A DNA stretch of 64,000 nt from SFFI01 sp964398655. Its GTDB lineage: Bacteria > Bacillota > Clostridia > Saccharofermentanales > DTU023. This document shows positions 49,982 through 58,387 of the stretch, in pieces. The notes under the pieces are model-generated. The model worked only from the letters and a program-made list of their open reading frames with translations, ran no database searches and was not told where the DNA came from. The DNA is taken from positions 38,290 through 102,289 of the forward strand of contig CAYNNG010000002.1 in NCBI GenBank assembly GCA_964398655.1. The letters run 5' to 3'. The position numbers and the translations under genes were made by a program. The stretch's first letter is position 1; every line of letters begins with the position of its first letter.

Positions 49982-51461
49982 CGAAGATTTGATTGAGACG
50001 GCCTTAAATAGGGCTTTTGAATTAGCTTATGACTCTGAACAAGAACTTAATCTTCTGAGCTGCGGCCCTCTGGAAGGGGAGGATTACTCTTCGGAACATA
50101 CCCGGTGTGTCCCGGATTTTCGAGTTTGCCTTTCTTTTATCTCCCCAGAACGGATTAAGGAAATAAATGCTGAGCAAAGAAAGCTTGACCAGGTCACCGA
50201 TGTCTTGTCTTTTCCCTTACTAAATTTTGTGGAAGGCGAACTGCAAGAGCCTTTGGGCTTTCAGGACCTTCTGGATCCTGGCGCTGCGGAGCCAGAAGTT
50301 TTGCTGGGTGACATTCTGATTTGTCCCGCGCGTGCTGCTGAGCAGGCTAAAACTTATGGCCACAGCCTGGAGCGAGAGCTGGCTTTCCTGGCAGTGCATG
50401 GCCTCCTTCATCTCCTGGGTTATGATCATGAAGAGCCTGAGGACGAGCGGTGTATGCGGAGCTTACAATCTCAGGCCCTAAATGATGTGGGCCTGGGAGT
50501 GAGCCCTGGTGACGCGGTGCACTTGGCTGACCATAAGATCAACAAGGCCGGCTTCATTGCCTTGCTAGGCCGGCCCAATGTGGGAAAGTCCACCCTCTTA
50601 AATTATCTCTTGGGTTCTGAACTTGCCATTACCTCATATAAGCCCCAGACCACCCGTACGATGATTCGGGGAGTCTTAGAGGATGATGGGGCGCAAATGG
50701 TATTTTTAGACACGCCTGGTATTCATCCTGCAAAGCATAGCCTGGACCGCTATATGAGCAAGGCCATCAGCGTAGCTATGTCTGAAGCGGACATTTTCCT
50801 CTTGCTTATTGATGCCCGCTTCAAGCCGCGGGTAGAGGAAGAGGAGAGAAGATTGGCGCAATATGCTAAGGATCGTGGTAAAGTTCTTTTCCTCTTGCTG
50901 AATAAGGCGGATTTAGCGGACGCCGACCAAGTCCTGCCCCTGATACAGGCTTTTGCTCAAGAACTCGCTATAGACGAAATAATTCCTCTTTCGGCCAAGA
51001 CCGGTGAAGGTGTAGATATTCTGCTGGAGCAAATTAAGGCTTATCTGCCCGAGCAAGGTCCCATTTTTCAAAGTGAGGATTATACCAACCAGACGGAAGC
51101 TAGTTTAGCTGCAGAGCTGATTCGCCAGCAGGTACTCTTGCAGATGCAAGAGGAAATTCCTCATGGTACGGCCGTAAAGATTACAGAATTTCGAGAAGTT
51201 GCCAGCCCTGATAGTCAAGCAGACCAGGTACAAATTTCTGCAGAGATTGTTTGCGATCGACCGGGACATAAAGCCATGCTTTTGGGCAAGGGTGGAGCAA
51301 GGATTAAAACTATCCGGCAAAGATCTCAAAGAGAAATTAGCCGGGTCTTGGACGTAAGATGCAAATTGTCTTTGTATGTAAGAGTGAAGGAGGGCTGGCG
51401 TGACCGCCAACCTGACTTGGCTGACCTGGGCTATAAGATTCAAGATTTAGAGATCGATTAG
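49923..51461 (+). CDS. era: fusion of endoribonuclease YbeY and GTPase Era
   Basis: One uninterrupted 512-residue frame holds two ribosome-maturation proteins. Residues 1-185 are YbeY, a zinc protein for 16S 3'-end processing: TDVLSFP (92-98) and HGLLHLLGYDH (ligands H159, H163, H169). A linker of about 20 residues follows. Residues 207-512 are Era: G1 GRPNVGKST 216-224, G2 PQTTRT 241-246, G3 DTPG 263-266, G4 NKAD 327-330, G5 SAK 357-359, and a KH domain with GKGGARIKTI 455-464, which binds the 16S 3' end. In Bacillus the order is ybeY-dgkA-cdd-era; here dgkA and cdd are gone. The start codon at 49923 lacks a strong ribosome binding site. Confidence 0.95.
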   Translation: MSLKTTIIKRQRQPQLAASSEDLIETALNRAFELAYDSEQELNLLSCGPLEGEDYSSEHTRCVPDFRVCLSFISPERIKEINAEQRKLDQVTDVLSFPLLNFVEGELQEPLGFQDLLDPGAAEPEVLLGDILICPARAAEQAKTYGHSLERELAFLAVHGLLHLLGYDHEEPEDERCMRSLQSQALNDVGLGVSPGDAVHLADHKINKAGFIALLGRPNVGKSTLLNYLLGSELAITSYKPQTTRTMIRGVLEDDGAQMVFLDTPGIHPAKHSLDRYMSKAISVAMSEADIFLLLIDARFKPRVEEEERRLAQYAKDRGKVLFLLLNKADLADADQVLPLIQAFAQELAIDEIIPLSAKTGEGVDILLEQIKAYLPEQGPIFQSEDYTNQTEASLAAELIRQQVLLQMQEEIPHGTAVKITEFREVASPDSQADQVQISAEIVCDRPGHKAMLLGKGGARIKTIRQRSQREISRVLDVRCKLSLYVRVKEGWRDRQPDLADLGYKIQDLEID

Positions 51462-52280
51462 ATGTCTCACCAATCGCGGCGCGCCTTTGTACTCCGCGTG
51501 GTACCTTATGGGGAAAACCGGCGGATGCTTGATCTTTTGACTAAAGAAGGGGAGATCATAACCTTGTCCTGCCATAAGACAAGCAAGATGGGCCCAGTCA
51601 ATGTTTTGAGTCAGCCTTTTATTTTGGCGGATTTCGAGCTCTTCTATTACAAGTACCGCTATAGCTTGAACGGTGGCCAGCTAGTCTACCCCTTTGCGGG
51701 ACTGCAGGCTGATTTGGACCGCATGACAGCCTTGGCACATTTGGCGGAGGTCTATCTTGATGCTTTGAAAGCCCAAGCAGCCCAGCCGCAAGCCTATGAA
51801 CTTTGGGCCTACACGGCTAGCCGCATCGAAAAATCTGCCCAACCGCTCCTCGATGTGCGGATCAGCCAATTTAAATTTCTGTGCTTGCTGGGGTTTATGC
51901 CCTGGCTCTTTGACTGTGTTAGCTGCCACCGGCCCTATGAGCCCGGTATGATCTTTAACTTTAATCTTTCGGGCCTAGAATGCCGCTACCGTCATCCCAA
52001 GCCAAGTGAGCTTCCTAACACTACTTGTTCCGTATCGCCAGGACTTTTAGCCGCTCTGCGCTACATTGTCCAGGCTGACCTGCCCAACCTGTTCATGTTC
52101 CAGGTCACACCAGAATTAGAAGCTGATTTGCTGGCTTTTTCCGATACTTACCTGGAGCAGATTATGGAGAAAAGCTATACGCGTTTGTCTCTTAGCCAAG
52201 AAGCAGAGGAGTTTAGCCGGCGCTTGGCCCAAGTTCGCAAACAGACCCAGCCCAAACCAGAGCTTGGGGCGGATAATTAA
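51462..52280 (+). CDS. recO: DNA repair protein RecO
   Basis: Loads RecA on SSB-coated DNA with RecR. An N-terminal OB-fold (VLRVVPYGENRRMLDLLTKEG) is followed by a helical domain. The zinc-finger has C152, C155 and C174, but the fourth position reads R-Y-R-H, so His 178 would have to replace the usual Cys or zinc is not bound. At 272 residues it fits. It begins on the base after the ybeY-era stop, as expected for the era-recO pair. Confidence 0.9.
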   Translation: MSHQSRRAFVLRVVPYGENRRMLDLLTKEGEIITLSCHKTSKMGPVNVLSQPFILADFELFYYKYRYSLNGGQLVYPFAGLQADLDRMTALAHLAEVYLDALKAQAAQPQAYELWAYTASRIEKSAQPLLDVRISQFKFLCLLGFMPWLFDCVSCHRPYEPGMIFNFNLSGLECRYRHPKPSELPNTTCSVSPGLLAALRYIVQADLPNLFMFQVTPELEADLLAFSDTYLEQIMEKSYTRLSLSQEAEEFSRRLAQVRKQTQPKPELGADN

Positions 52281-52361
52281 GTTAGCTGTTTAGTCTTAAA
52301 TGAGAGAGCTTTTCGGCTATAATTACGCAGTCGCTAAGCTTAGCTTTGCCCAGGAGGAATT

Positions 52362-53024
52362 ATGAAATACTTAAGTGTTGCGGAAATTATTGGTCCCGTT
52401 ATGGTGGGCCCTTCTAGCTCCCATACGGCGGGCGCCGTGCGCATTGGACAAATGGCAAGGTCCATTTATGGCGGCCAGGCGCGCGAAGCGGAAATCTACT
52501 TTTATGGTTCCTTTGCTCATACTTTTAAGGGCCACGGTACAGATGTAGCTGTAATTGCCGGGCTGCTTGGCTTTTCTACTTTTGATGAGCGCATCCCTCT
52601 TGCCTTGGAAGAGGCTGAGCTAGCGGGGCTAAAAGTTACGATTATCCCTACCAACGAGCCCGCGGACCATCCCAATACCGCGCGGATAATCCTGCGGGGA
52701 GAGTTAGGACAAGTTAATGTTGTCGGTATTTCTATCGGGGGAGGCAATGCTCAAATTACGGAGATTGACGGCTTCCGCATTCAGGTCAACGCTGACATGG
52801 CCACCTGCATTATCATGCACCAAGATAAGGCCGGGGTTATTGCCTCAATTACGGAGGTTTATGGCAAGCATGGCATCAATATAGGGCATATGGAGGTTTC
52901 CCGTAAAACTAAGGGGGATATTGCTCTGATGTCCCTGGAAACTGATGAAGAAATCGACGGGGAAGTCCTGGCAGAGTTACGGTCCTTACCTTATATGCAT
53001 AAGGTAATTCAGATCCAGCGCTAA
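52362..53024 (+). CDS. sdaAB: L-serine dehydratase, iron-sulfur type, beta subunit
   Basis: With SdaAA forms the 4Fe-4S enzyme that turns serine into pyruvate and ammonia. The family opening VAEIIGPVMVGPSSSHTAGAVRIG is present, along with a FYGSFAHTFKGHGTD block, and a C-terminal ACT domain (about 145-220, MHQDKAGVIASITEVYGKHG) that may sense serine. At 220 residues it is typical of the two-subunit type. The ribosome binding site is CAGGAGG; a TATAAT lies at 52318-52323. Confidence 0.96.
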   Translation: MKYLSVAEIIGPVMVGPSSSHTAGAVRIGQMARSIYGGQAREAEIYFYGSFAHTFKGHGTDVAVIAGLLGFSTFDERIPLALEEAELAGLKVTIIPTNEPADHPNTARIILRGELGQVNVVGISIGGGNAQITEIDGFRIQVNADMATCIIMHQDKAGVIASITEVYGKHGINIGHMEVSRKTKGDIALMSLETDEEIDGEVLAELRSLPYMHKVIQIQR

Positions 53025-53054
53025 GGTATTAGGCTGAGACTTAGGAGATAAAGT

Positions 53055-53951
53055 ATGCAGTTTACTACAGTTCAGGAGCTTGTTAGGCTTTGTGAAGAAC
53101 ATCATCTGACGGTTTGGGAGGTGATGATTGCCCAAGAGATCGAATTAGCGGAACGTACACGGGAAGAAATCCTAGAAGACATGTCTAACAAAGTGGATGT
53201 TATGTATGCCTCCATTGAACAAGGTGAGGCTGGAGTTACGTCTTATTCTGGCATTTCTGGCGGAGATGCCAAGCGTATGAGAGAGTACATCGATCAGGGA
53301 CTTGGTTTGTCGGGTGATTTCCTGCTTGAAGCGGTGGCGGCAGCCCTGGCGGTCAACGAGGTTAATGCGTCCATGGGTATTATCTGCGCTACACCTACGG
53401 CTGGATCCGCGGGTGTGGTGCCGGGTGTCTTATATTCTTGCAGCAGGAGATTGCAGCTTAGCCGGGAAGACCAGGTGCATTTTCTTTTGACGGCGGGAGC
53501 TTTTGGCCTTTGCATAGGCAATCAGGCCCCGATTGCCGGCGCTACGGGAGGCTGCCAAGCTGAAGTAGGTTCGGCTTCTGCCATGGCCGCCGCAGCCTTG
53601 GTGACAGCAGCAGGAGGGACGCCGGCGATGTCTGCGGAAGCCCTAGCTATGGCCATGAAAAATATCCTCGGTTTGGTTTGTGATCCGGTGGCGGGATTGG
53701 TGGAAGTTCCTTGTATTAAACGCAATGCCATGGGGGTTTCTAATGCGATTTCTGCTGCGGAGATGGCCTTGGCGGGCATAAAGTCACACATTCCCGCCGA
53801 TCAAGTAATCGAAACCATGGGCCGGGTGGGACGCAGCATGCCAGCAGCTCACCGTGAAACGGCTTTGGGCGGCTTAGCTACCACACCAGTAGGCAGGGCT
53901 ATTGCGGAGAAACTAAATGCGCAGAAGGCTGACCTGATTGAGGAACGCTAA
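53055..53951 (+). CDS. sdaAA: L-serine dehydratase, iron-sulfur type, alpha subunit
   Basis: Catalytic subunit. Likely cluster cysteines lie in GIICATPTAGSAG, GLVCDPVAGLVEVPCIKRNAMG. The serine-binding SGISGGDAKRM block is at about 65-76. At 298 residues it is normal. It follows sdaAB after 30 bases, with TTAGGAG upstream. Its stop overlaps the convergent helicase gene by four bases. Confidence 0.96.
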   Translation: MQFTTVQELVRLCEEHHLTVWEVMIAQEIELAERTREEILEDMSNKVDVMYASIEQGEAGVTSYSGISGGDAKRMREYIDQGLGLSGDFLLEAVAAALAVNEVNASMGIICATPTAGSAGVVPGVLYSCSRRLQLSREDQVHFLLTAGAFGLCIGNQAPIAGATGGCQAEVGSASAMAAAALVTAAGGTPAMSAEALAMAMKNILGLVCDPVAGLVEVPCIKRNAMGVSNAISAAEMALAGIKSHIPADQVIETMGRVGRSMPAAHRETALGGLATTPVGRAIAEKLNAQKADLIEER

Positions 53952-56482
53952 ATTTCCTCCCAGAAATACTCCAAGCTGGTAGTTAAATCTTCGCGATTGA
54001 CCAGGAATTGAGGCTCTAAATCGGGATTGAGCAGACTGCGATAAGGTTCGGATTTCCACCGTTGGTCAACCAGGAGGATGAAACCGCGATCAGTCTCTGA
54101 GCGTATTAGGCGGCCGTAAGCCTGTTGGATCCTTTGCCATGCAGGGAAAACGTAGGCGAAAAGGAAGCCGCTGCCAAAGCGCTTTTCGCTATATTCTGCT
54201 AAGAGCTGACGTTCAGGGGAGATGCCAGGCAGGCCTACACCAATACAGATGACTCCTGAAAGCGCTTCTCCAGCTAAATCTACGCCTTCGCTAAAGGCTC
54301 CTCCTAAGACTGCTAAGCCGATCAAAGTTTTGCCGCCATGCTGCTGAAAGCGTTGGAGAAAACGGGTTTTATCGGCTTCTGACATGCCCGGACGCTGCAC
54401 AATAAACTGAGTATTCTCAGGGCGCAGGTGGGCTTGGATATTCTTGGTCAAATCTCGCAGATAAGCATAGGAGGGGACAAAAACTAGATAATTAGCTGTC
54501 TTGGCGGCGCAGGCTGCGTAGATAATTTCCCTGACCTGATCAAGTGAGTTTGGACGGTCCTCAAACTTTAAAGAGGGTCCCGTGTCCAACAGAAAAAGCC
54601 GGTTTTCGCGAGGAAAGGGAGAGGGGAGAACCAGGCTTTCAGGCGGATCGGAGGCCAGAGGCGCATACAAGAGGGCCTGGTAGTAGGACAGGGGATAAAG
54701 GGTAGCGGAGAAAAAGACGCTGGGATGCTGGTCGTAATAGACCTGGGAAATGAAGGCCGAGGCGTCCAAGCAGAGCAATGCTATATGGAGGTCCTCTTTG
54801 GAGAGGCGGACCCCGGTGATGTAGCTTTCGTTATAGTAGTTACTCGCCATATTTTGCCAGTGCAAGAGATCAAAGAAGAGCAGGAGGAAGTCACGGCGTC
54901 CGGGAAAGTCTCGCTGCTCATCCAAAAAGATCCGCAATTCTCTGGTCAAATAAGCTACTTGATGCAGCAATTTGTCTGGCAAAGGTTTCAAGCCCATGAA
55001 GTCACCTTGCAAAACCCAATCTTCTTTCAAAGACTTGCTAATGAGGGGATTCTGGTCTGGGTCAAATGCTTGGCGACCTATAGCCTCTTGGATATTCTCC
55101 ATCTTAAAAATCTCTTCAATGGCCTTAAGGCTGGACATCAAAGCAGACAAGGCTGCCCGCAGCCCGGTATAAGGTGTAGAAAACTCTAAATATACAGGTT
55201 CTTGCCAGAGCTTGAGTAAAAGACCTAATTTTTGTTTGCTGAAGCCGGCGGAAAACATGGTGCGAGATCTGGCCGCTAAATTATGGGCTTCATCAACCAG
55301 GACTGCGCAGGGCTCTTTTACTTCCTCATCAAAAAAACGCTTAATCCGGGTACGGGGGTCAAACACATGGTTGTAATCTCCAATAATCACATCACAGTAC
55401 CAGGCCATGTCTAAGGAAAGCTCGAAGGGGCATACTTGGTGTTTTTGAGCCACAGCTTGGATCAAGTTAGCGTCTAATTCTTCATAAGCTAAAAGATCAG
55501 CCAAGGCATAGGGCAGACGGTCATAGTATTTAACCGCGTAGGGACAGAGATTTTGTTCACAGAACAAGCTGGGCTCTAGGCAGATTTTCTCTTTGGCCGT
55601 TAAACGCAAAGACCGGATGAGACAGGCAGATTCTTCGCGTAAGATCCGCAGAGCTTCTTCAGCTTGGTCACGGGTAGAAGTCATGGCTGTGGCGTAAAAA
55701 ATACGCTTAACGTAGGAGTTGGCCAAGCCCTTGAGCGCAGGGTAGAGGACAGCCATAGTTTTGCCGATGCCCGTGGGAGCTTCTATAAACAGTGTACGGC
55801 GGTCGCGGAGTGCCGCTACGACCTCCCGCATAGCCTGGACTTGCCCGGACCGCAGTTCGGGATAAGGAAAGCGGGCAGCCTTGAGTGAGGCATCGCGTCT
55901 GGCTTGCCAGGCGATGAGGTTAACGATTTTGTTAAGATATTTGCTGGCCGCGTCGTGAAGCAGCTCTGCTAATTCCTGGGTAGATTTAACATGCTCTAGA
56001 ACCAGATAATCCTCGGCTTCAACCGAAGCGTAGACCAGGAGAATACGACAGCTTTTCTGGGCAAAGCCGGCCTTTTGTGCCAGTAAGGCAGCGTAGAGGT
56101 CTGCCTGAGCCCAATGGACTTCCTTGCCCTGGCTGGGCAGCTTTAGCTTAGGACCGCGGAAGGATTTTACCTCGACAACTACGACCTCTTCGGGAGATAC
56201 GAGTAGAGCATCAGCCCTGCCCCTAACCTCCAAGATGCCATAGTCGGTCAAGACTTCACCTGAAAGATTTTCTTCTGCTATAACATCAAAGGAAGTCAAG
56301 GAGGGTTCCTGGGCCAGCCAAGCCAGAGCGCGCTGCTGAGCTTTAATACCTTCAATGCCTTCAATCGCAGCGTAATCCGCCGCGGCGAGACCGCCCGTGC
56401 GGTAGTTGAGCTCTGCCAGACGCCGTACAGAGATGCTGGCCTTAATTTGTTTGTGGTCTGTATTTACCATAACTTCCATCAT
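53948..56482 (-). CDS. XPD/DinG-type DNA helicase with N-terminal PD-(D/E)XK nuclease domain
   Basis: 844 residues. Residues 60-160 form a PD-(D/E)XK nuclease-like domain: GRADALL (D91), VVEVKSF (E104, K106) and a following QADLYAALLAQ helix. A superfamily 2 Rad3/XPD helicase follows: Walker A APTGIGKT 235-242, four cysteines (301, 308, 313, 351) spaced as for a 4Fe-4S cluster, DEAH 397-400, and C-terminal motifs GGAFSEGVDL and QAYGRLIRSE. Likely role: DNA repair with unwinding and possible cutting; inferred. The start is ATG 56482, 56479 or 56470; none has a clear ribosome binding site. tRNA-Leu lies just upstream on the same strand. Confidence 0.88.
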   Translation of the reverse strand: MMEVMVNTDHKQIKASISVRRLAELNYRTGGLAAADYAAIEGIEGIKAQQRALAWLAQEPSLTSFDVIAEENLSGEVLTDYGILEVRGRADALLVSPEEVVVVEVKSFRGPKLKLPSQGKEVHWAQADLYAALLAQKAGFAQKSCRILLVYASVEAEDYLVLEHVKSTQELAELLHDAASKYLNKIVNLIAWQARRDASLKAARFPYPELRSGQVQAMREVVAALRDRRTLFIEAPTGIGKTMAVLYPALKGLANSYVKRIFYATAMTSTRDQAEEALRILREESACLIRSLRLTAKEKICLEPSLFCEQNLCPYAVKYYDRLPYALADLLAYEELDANLIQAVAQKHQVCPFELSLDMAWYCDVIIGDYNHVFDPRTRIKRFFDEEVKEPCAVLVDEAHNLAARSRTMFSAGFSKQKLGLLLKLWQEPVYLEFSTPYTGLRAALSALMSSLKAIEEIFKMENIQEAIGRQAFDPDQNPLISKSLKEDWVLQGDFMGLKPLPDKLLHQVAYLTRELRIFLDEQRDFPGRRDFLLLFFDLLHWQNMASNYYNESYITGVRLSKEDLHIALLCLDASAFISQVYYDQHPSVFFSATLYPLSYYQALLYAPLASDPPESLVLPSPFPRENRLFLLDTGPSLKFEDRPNSLDQVREIIYAACAAKTANYLVFVPSYAYLRDLTKNIQAHLRPENTQFIVQRPGMSEADKTRFLQRFQQHGGKTLIGLAVLGGAFSEGVDLAGEALSGVICIGVGLPGISPERQLLAEYSEKRFGSGFLFAYVFPAWQRIQQAYGRLIRSETDRGFILLVDQRWKSEPYRSLLNPDLEPQFLVNREDLTTSLEYFWEEI

Positions 56483-56530
56483 AACGGATAATGCTTACTA
56501 ACGAGGACCAAGCGGCAAAATAAGTGGATT

Positions 56531-56569
56531 TACTAAAGAATAAAGGCGGCTGACGAAGCGTCAACCGCC
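56531..56569 (-). terminator. intrinsic terminator after tRNA-Leu(CAG), leftward
   Basis: On the - strand an 11-base stem GGCGGTTGACG / CGTCAGCCGCC (one G-U) over a three-base loop is followed by TTTATTCTTTA. It separates the tRNA from the helicase gene. Confidence 0.85.
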
Positions 56570-56570
56570 T

Positions 56571-56657
56571 TGGTGCGGAAAACAGGAGTCGAACCTGCAC
56601 GATATTGCTACCACTGGCACCTGAAGCCAGCGCGTCTGCCAATTCCGCCATTTCCGC
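56571..56657 (-). tRNA. tRNA-Leu (anticodon CAG), CCA encoded
   Basis: On the - strand acceptor GCGGAAA pairs with TTTCCGC. The anticodon stem CTGGC/GCCAG carries loop TTCAGGT, giving CAG. A long variable arm marks it as class II. The T arm is GGTTCGACTCC, and the 3' end is A plus encoded CCA. Confidence 0.95.
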
Positions 56658-56720
56658 GAAGCAGGACTTAATATAAATGATCGGGAAGGAAAAAGCAAGA
56701 CCCTAGACAAAATAATAGTC

Positions 56721-56726
56721 TATAAT
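56721..56726 (+). promoter_or_regulatory. -10 box before murD
   Basis: TATAAT about 30 bases before the murD start. No -35 at 16-18 bases; TAGACA at 56704-56709 is only 11 bases away. Listed as a weak promoter. Confidence 0.35.
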
Positions 56727-56755
56727 TTCTCTAGCGTGAAAGAAGGGACCACTAG

Positions 56756-58189
56756 ATGATGCAAGATTTAGCTGATTTTCTCTCCTGGGCCAAAGGTCAA
56801 AAGATTGCGGTGGTGGGTGCAGGTATCTCTAACCGCCCGCTTATCAAGCTGCTTTTAGAGGCTGGTCTGGATGTAAAGATATTTGATAGAGCTACTGAGG
56901 AAAAATTAGCCCCCTGGCTTTCAGAATTAGCCAGTCAGGGTTTGCAGTCAGAATGGTCCTTGGGTCAAGACTATCTAAACCAACTCCAGGGTTTTGACTT
57001 AATTTTCCGTACCCCTATTGTGCGGCCTGATCTGCCTGCATTGGTCGCTGAACGCAAGAGGGGCGCAATTATCACTTCTGAGATGGAAGTTTTCCTCACC
57101 CTATGTCCGGCGGAAGTTATAGGCATTACCGGCTCGGATGGCAAGACTACAACTTCTACCTTAACGGCCTTGGCCTTGCGAACGGCGGGCTATAAGACTT
57201 GGCTGGGCGGGAATATTGGTTCTCCGCTCCTAACCTCTCTGCCTCAGATTGAAGCCCAGGACAAGGTAGTTGTAGAACTCTCCAGCTTCCAGCTAATGTC
57301 TATGGCCACCAGTCCAGAAACTGCGGTAATTACCAATCTCAGCCCTAACCATTTGGACGTACATAAAGATTTTGCAGAATATGGTGAAGCCAAAGCTCAG
57401 ATATTTAAGCACCAAACTTTTAATGACCGCCTTATTTTGAAGGGTTCCGATGCCCATCTGCAAACATTTGCCTTAGAGGCCAGGGGAGAAGTAATCTGGA
57501 CAGAAACCCGGCCCTTTGGAGACCAGAAACTCTTCGGCTTAGCGGATGATCTTCTTTATTACCAAGAATCCCCCCAAGGCTTACCGCAAAAGCTCTTGAC
57601 GCGCCAAGAGCTTTGCTTGCCTGGCAAATTTAATGCCCTGAATGTTCTTTCGGCCCTCGCGGCTACGGACCATCTCTTGAAGCCAGAGCAAAAAACACAG
57701 GTTTGGCAGGCCCTAGCGGACTTTAAAGGCGTAGAGCATCGCTTGCAGGAGATCCGAATCTTGGATGGCGTACACTACTATGATTCTTCTATAGATTCTT
57801 CGCCTGCCCGCAGTATTGCCAGCCTTTCGGCTTTTAAGGAACGTCAAGTCCCTCTCTACCTTATCGCCGGCGGCAAGGACAAAAACCTTGACTATAGTGA
57901 ACTTGGTCGGGCTATTCTCGCATCCTGCGAGGGGGTCTATCTGTGTGGGCAAAATTCCGAATTTATCGCTGAAGCCGTTAGCCAAGCTAAACGCCAGGCT
58001 CCCAAGCTAAATGCTCAGCTGGAGGTGAAAATTCTGTCCAGCTACGCCGATTGCCTGGCCGCTGCCCGCCAGGAAGCTCCTGCGGGCTCGGCTGTTTTGC
58101 TCTCTCCCGCTGGTACTTCTTTCGACCGTTTTAAGAATTTTGAAGAAAGAGGAAAGGTATTTCAGAACCTGGTGCGGGAATTAAGCTAA
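56756..58189 (+). CDS. murD: UDP-N-acetylmuramoyl-L-alanine:D-glutamate ligase
   Basis: Adds D-glutamate to UDP-MurNAc-L-alanine in peptidoglycan precursor synthesis in the cytoplasm. An N-terminal UDP-binding domain (VVGAGISNRPLIKLL) precedes ATP-binding GITGSDGKTTT at 123-133, LGGNIGSPLL, ELSSFQL and NLSPNHLDVH. The C-terminal domain carries VEHRLQEI and a DSSIDSSPARSIASL block. At 477 residues it is slightly long but normal. It is not in a dcw cluster here; it stands alone between two tRNA-Leu genes. Start ATG 56756 or 56759, with AAGGGA upstream. Confidence 0.95.
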   Translation: MMQDLADFLSWAKGQKIAVVGAGISNRPLIKLLLEAGLDVKIFDRATEEKLAPWLSELASQGLQSEWSLGQDYLNQLQGFDLIFRTPIVRPDLPALVAERKRGAIITSEMEVFLTLCPAEVIGITGSDGKTTTSTLTALALRTAGYKTWLGGNIGSPLLTSLPQIEAQDKVVVELSSFQLMSMATSPETAVITNLSPNHLDVHKDFAEYGEAKAQIFKHQTFNDRLILKGSDAHLQTFALEARGEVIWTETRPFGDQKLFGLADDLLYYQESPQGLPQKLLTRQELCLPGKFNALNVLSALAATDHLLKPEQKTQVWQALADFKGVEHRLQEIRILDGVHYYDSSIDSSPARSIASLSAFKERQVPLYLIAGGKDKNLDYSELGRAILASCEGVYLCGQNSEFIAEAVSQAKRQAPKLNAQLEVKILSSYADCLAAARQEAPAGSAVLLSPAGTSFDRFKNFEERGKVFQNLVRELS

Positions 58190-58200
58190 AATTCTTTGAG

Positions 58201-58371
58201 CCAAGGCTTGCTATTTTTTTAACTATCAAGTATATTGATTCTTGCCTTTCGCGGATGTGGCGGAATAGGCAGACGCGCACGCTTGAGGGGCGTGTGGGAG
58301 ACCGTGCGGGTTCGACTCCCGCCATCCGCACCAATAAGCCTTGGAAGCCTTGCTTTCAAGGCTTTATCTTT
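58201..58371 (+). repeat. four-copy CCAAGGCTT/AAGCCTTGG repeat set around tRNA-Leu(GAG), including a terminator-like stem
   Basis: CCAAGGCTT at 58201-58209 and its complement AAGCCTTGG at 58336-58344 flank the tRNA as an inverted repeat. A second AAGCCTTG follows in tandem at 58345-58352 and pairs with CAAGGCTT at 58357-58364, giving an eight-base stem followed by TTTATCTTT. Thus either downstream copy can pair with the left or the right partner. Confidence 0.6.
58251..58333 (+). tRNA. tRNA-Leu (anticodon GAG), CCA encoded
   Basis: Acceptor GCGGATG pairs with CATCCGC. The anticodon stem CACGC/GCGTG carries loop TTGAGGG, giving GAG. A variable arm makes it class II. The T arm is GGTTCGACTCC, and the 3' end is A plus encoded CCA. 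Confidence 0.96.
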
Positions 58372-58387
58372 GTAAGGAGTTTCCACC

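Noticed and set aside
54725..55189. 154-codon + strand frame inside the helicase gene
   Set aside because: Antisense to conserved helicase motifs, no ribosome binding site.
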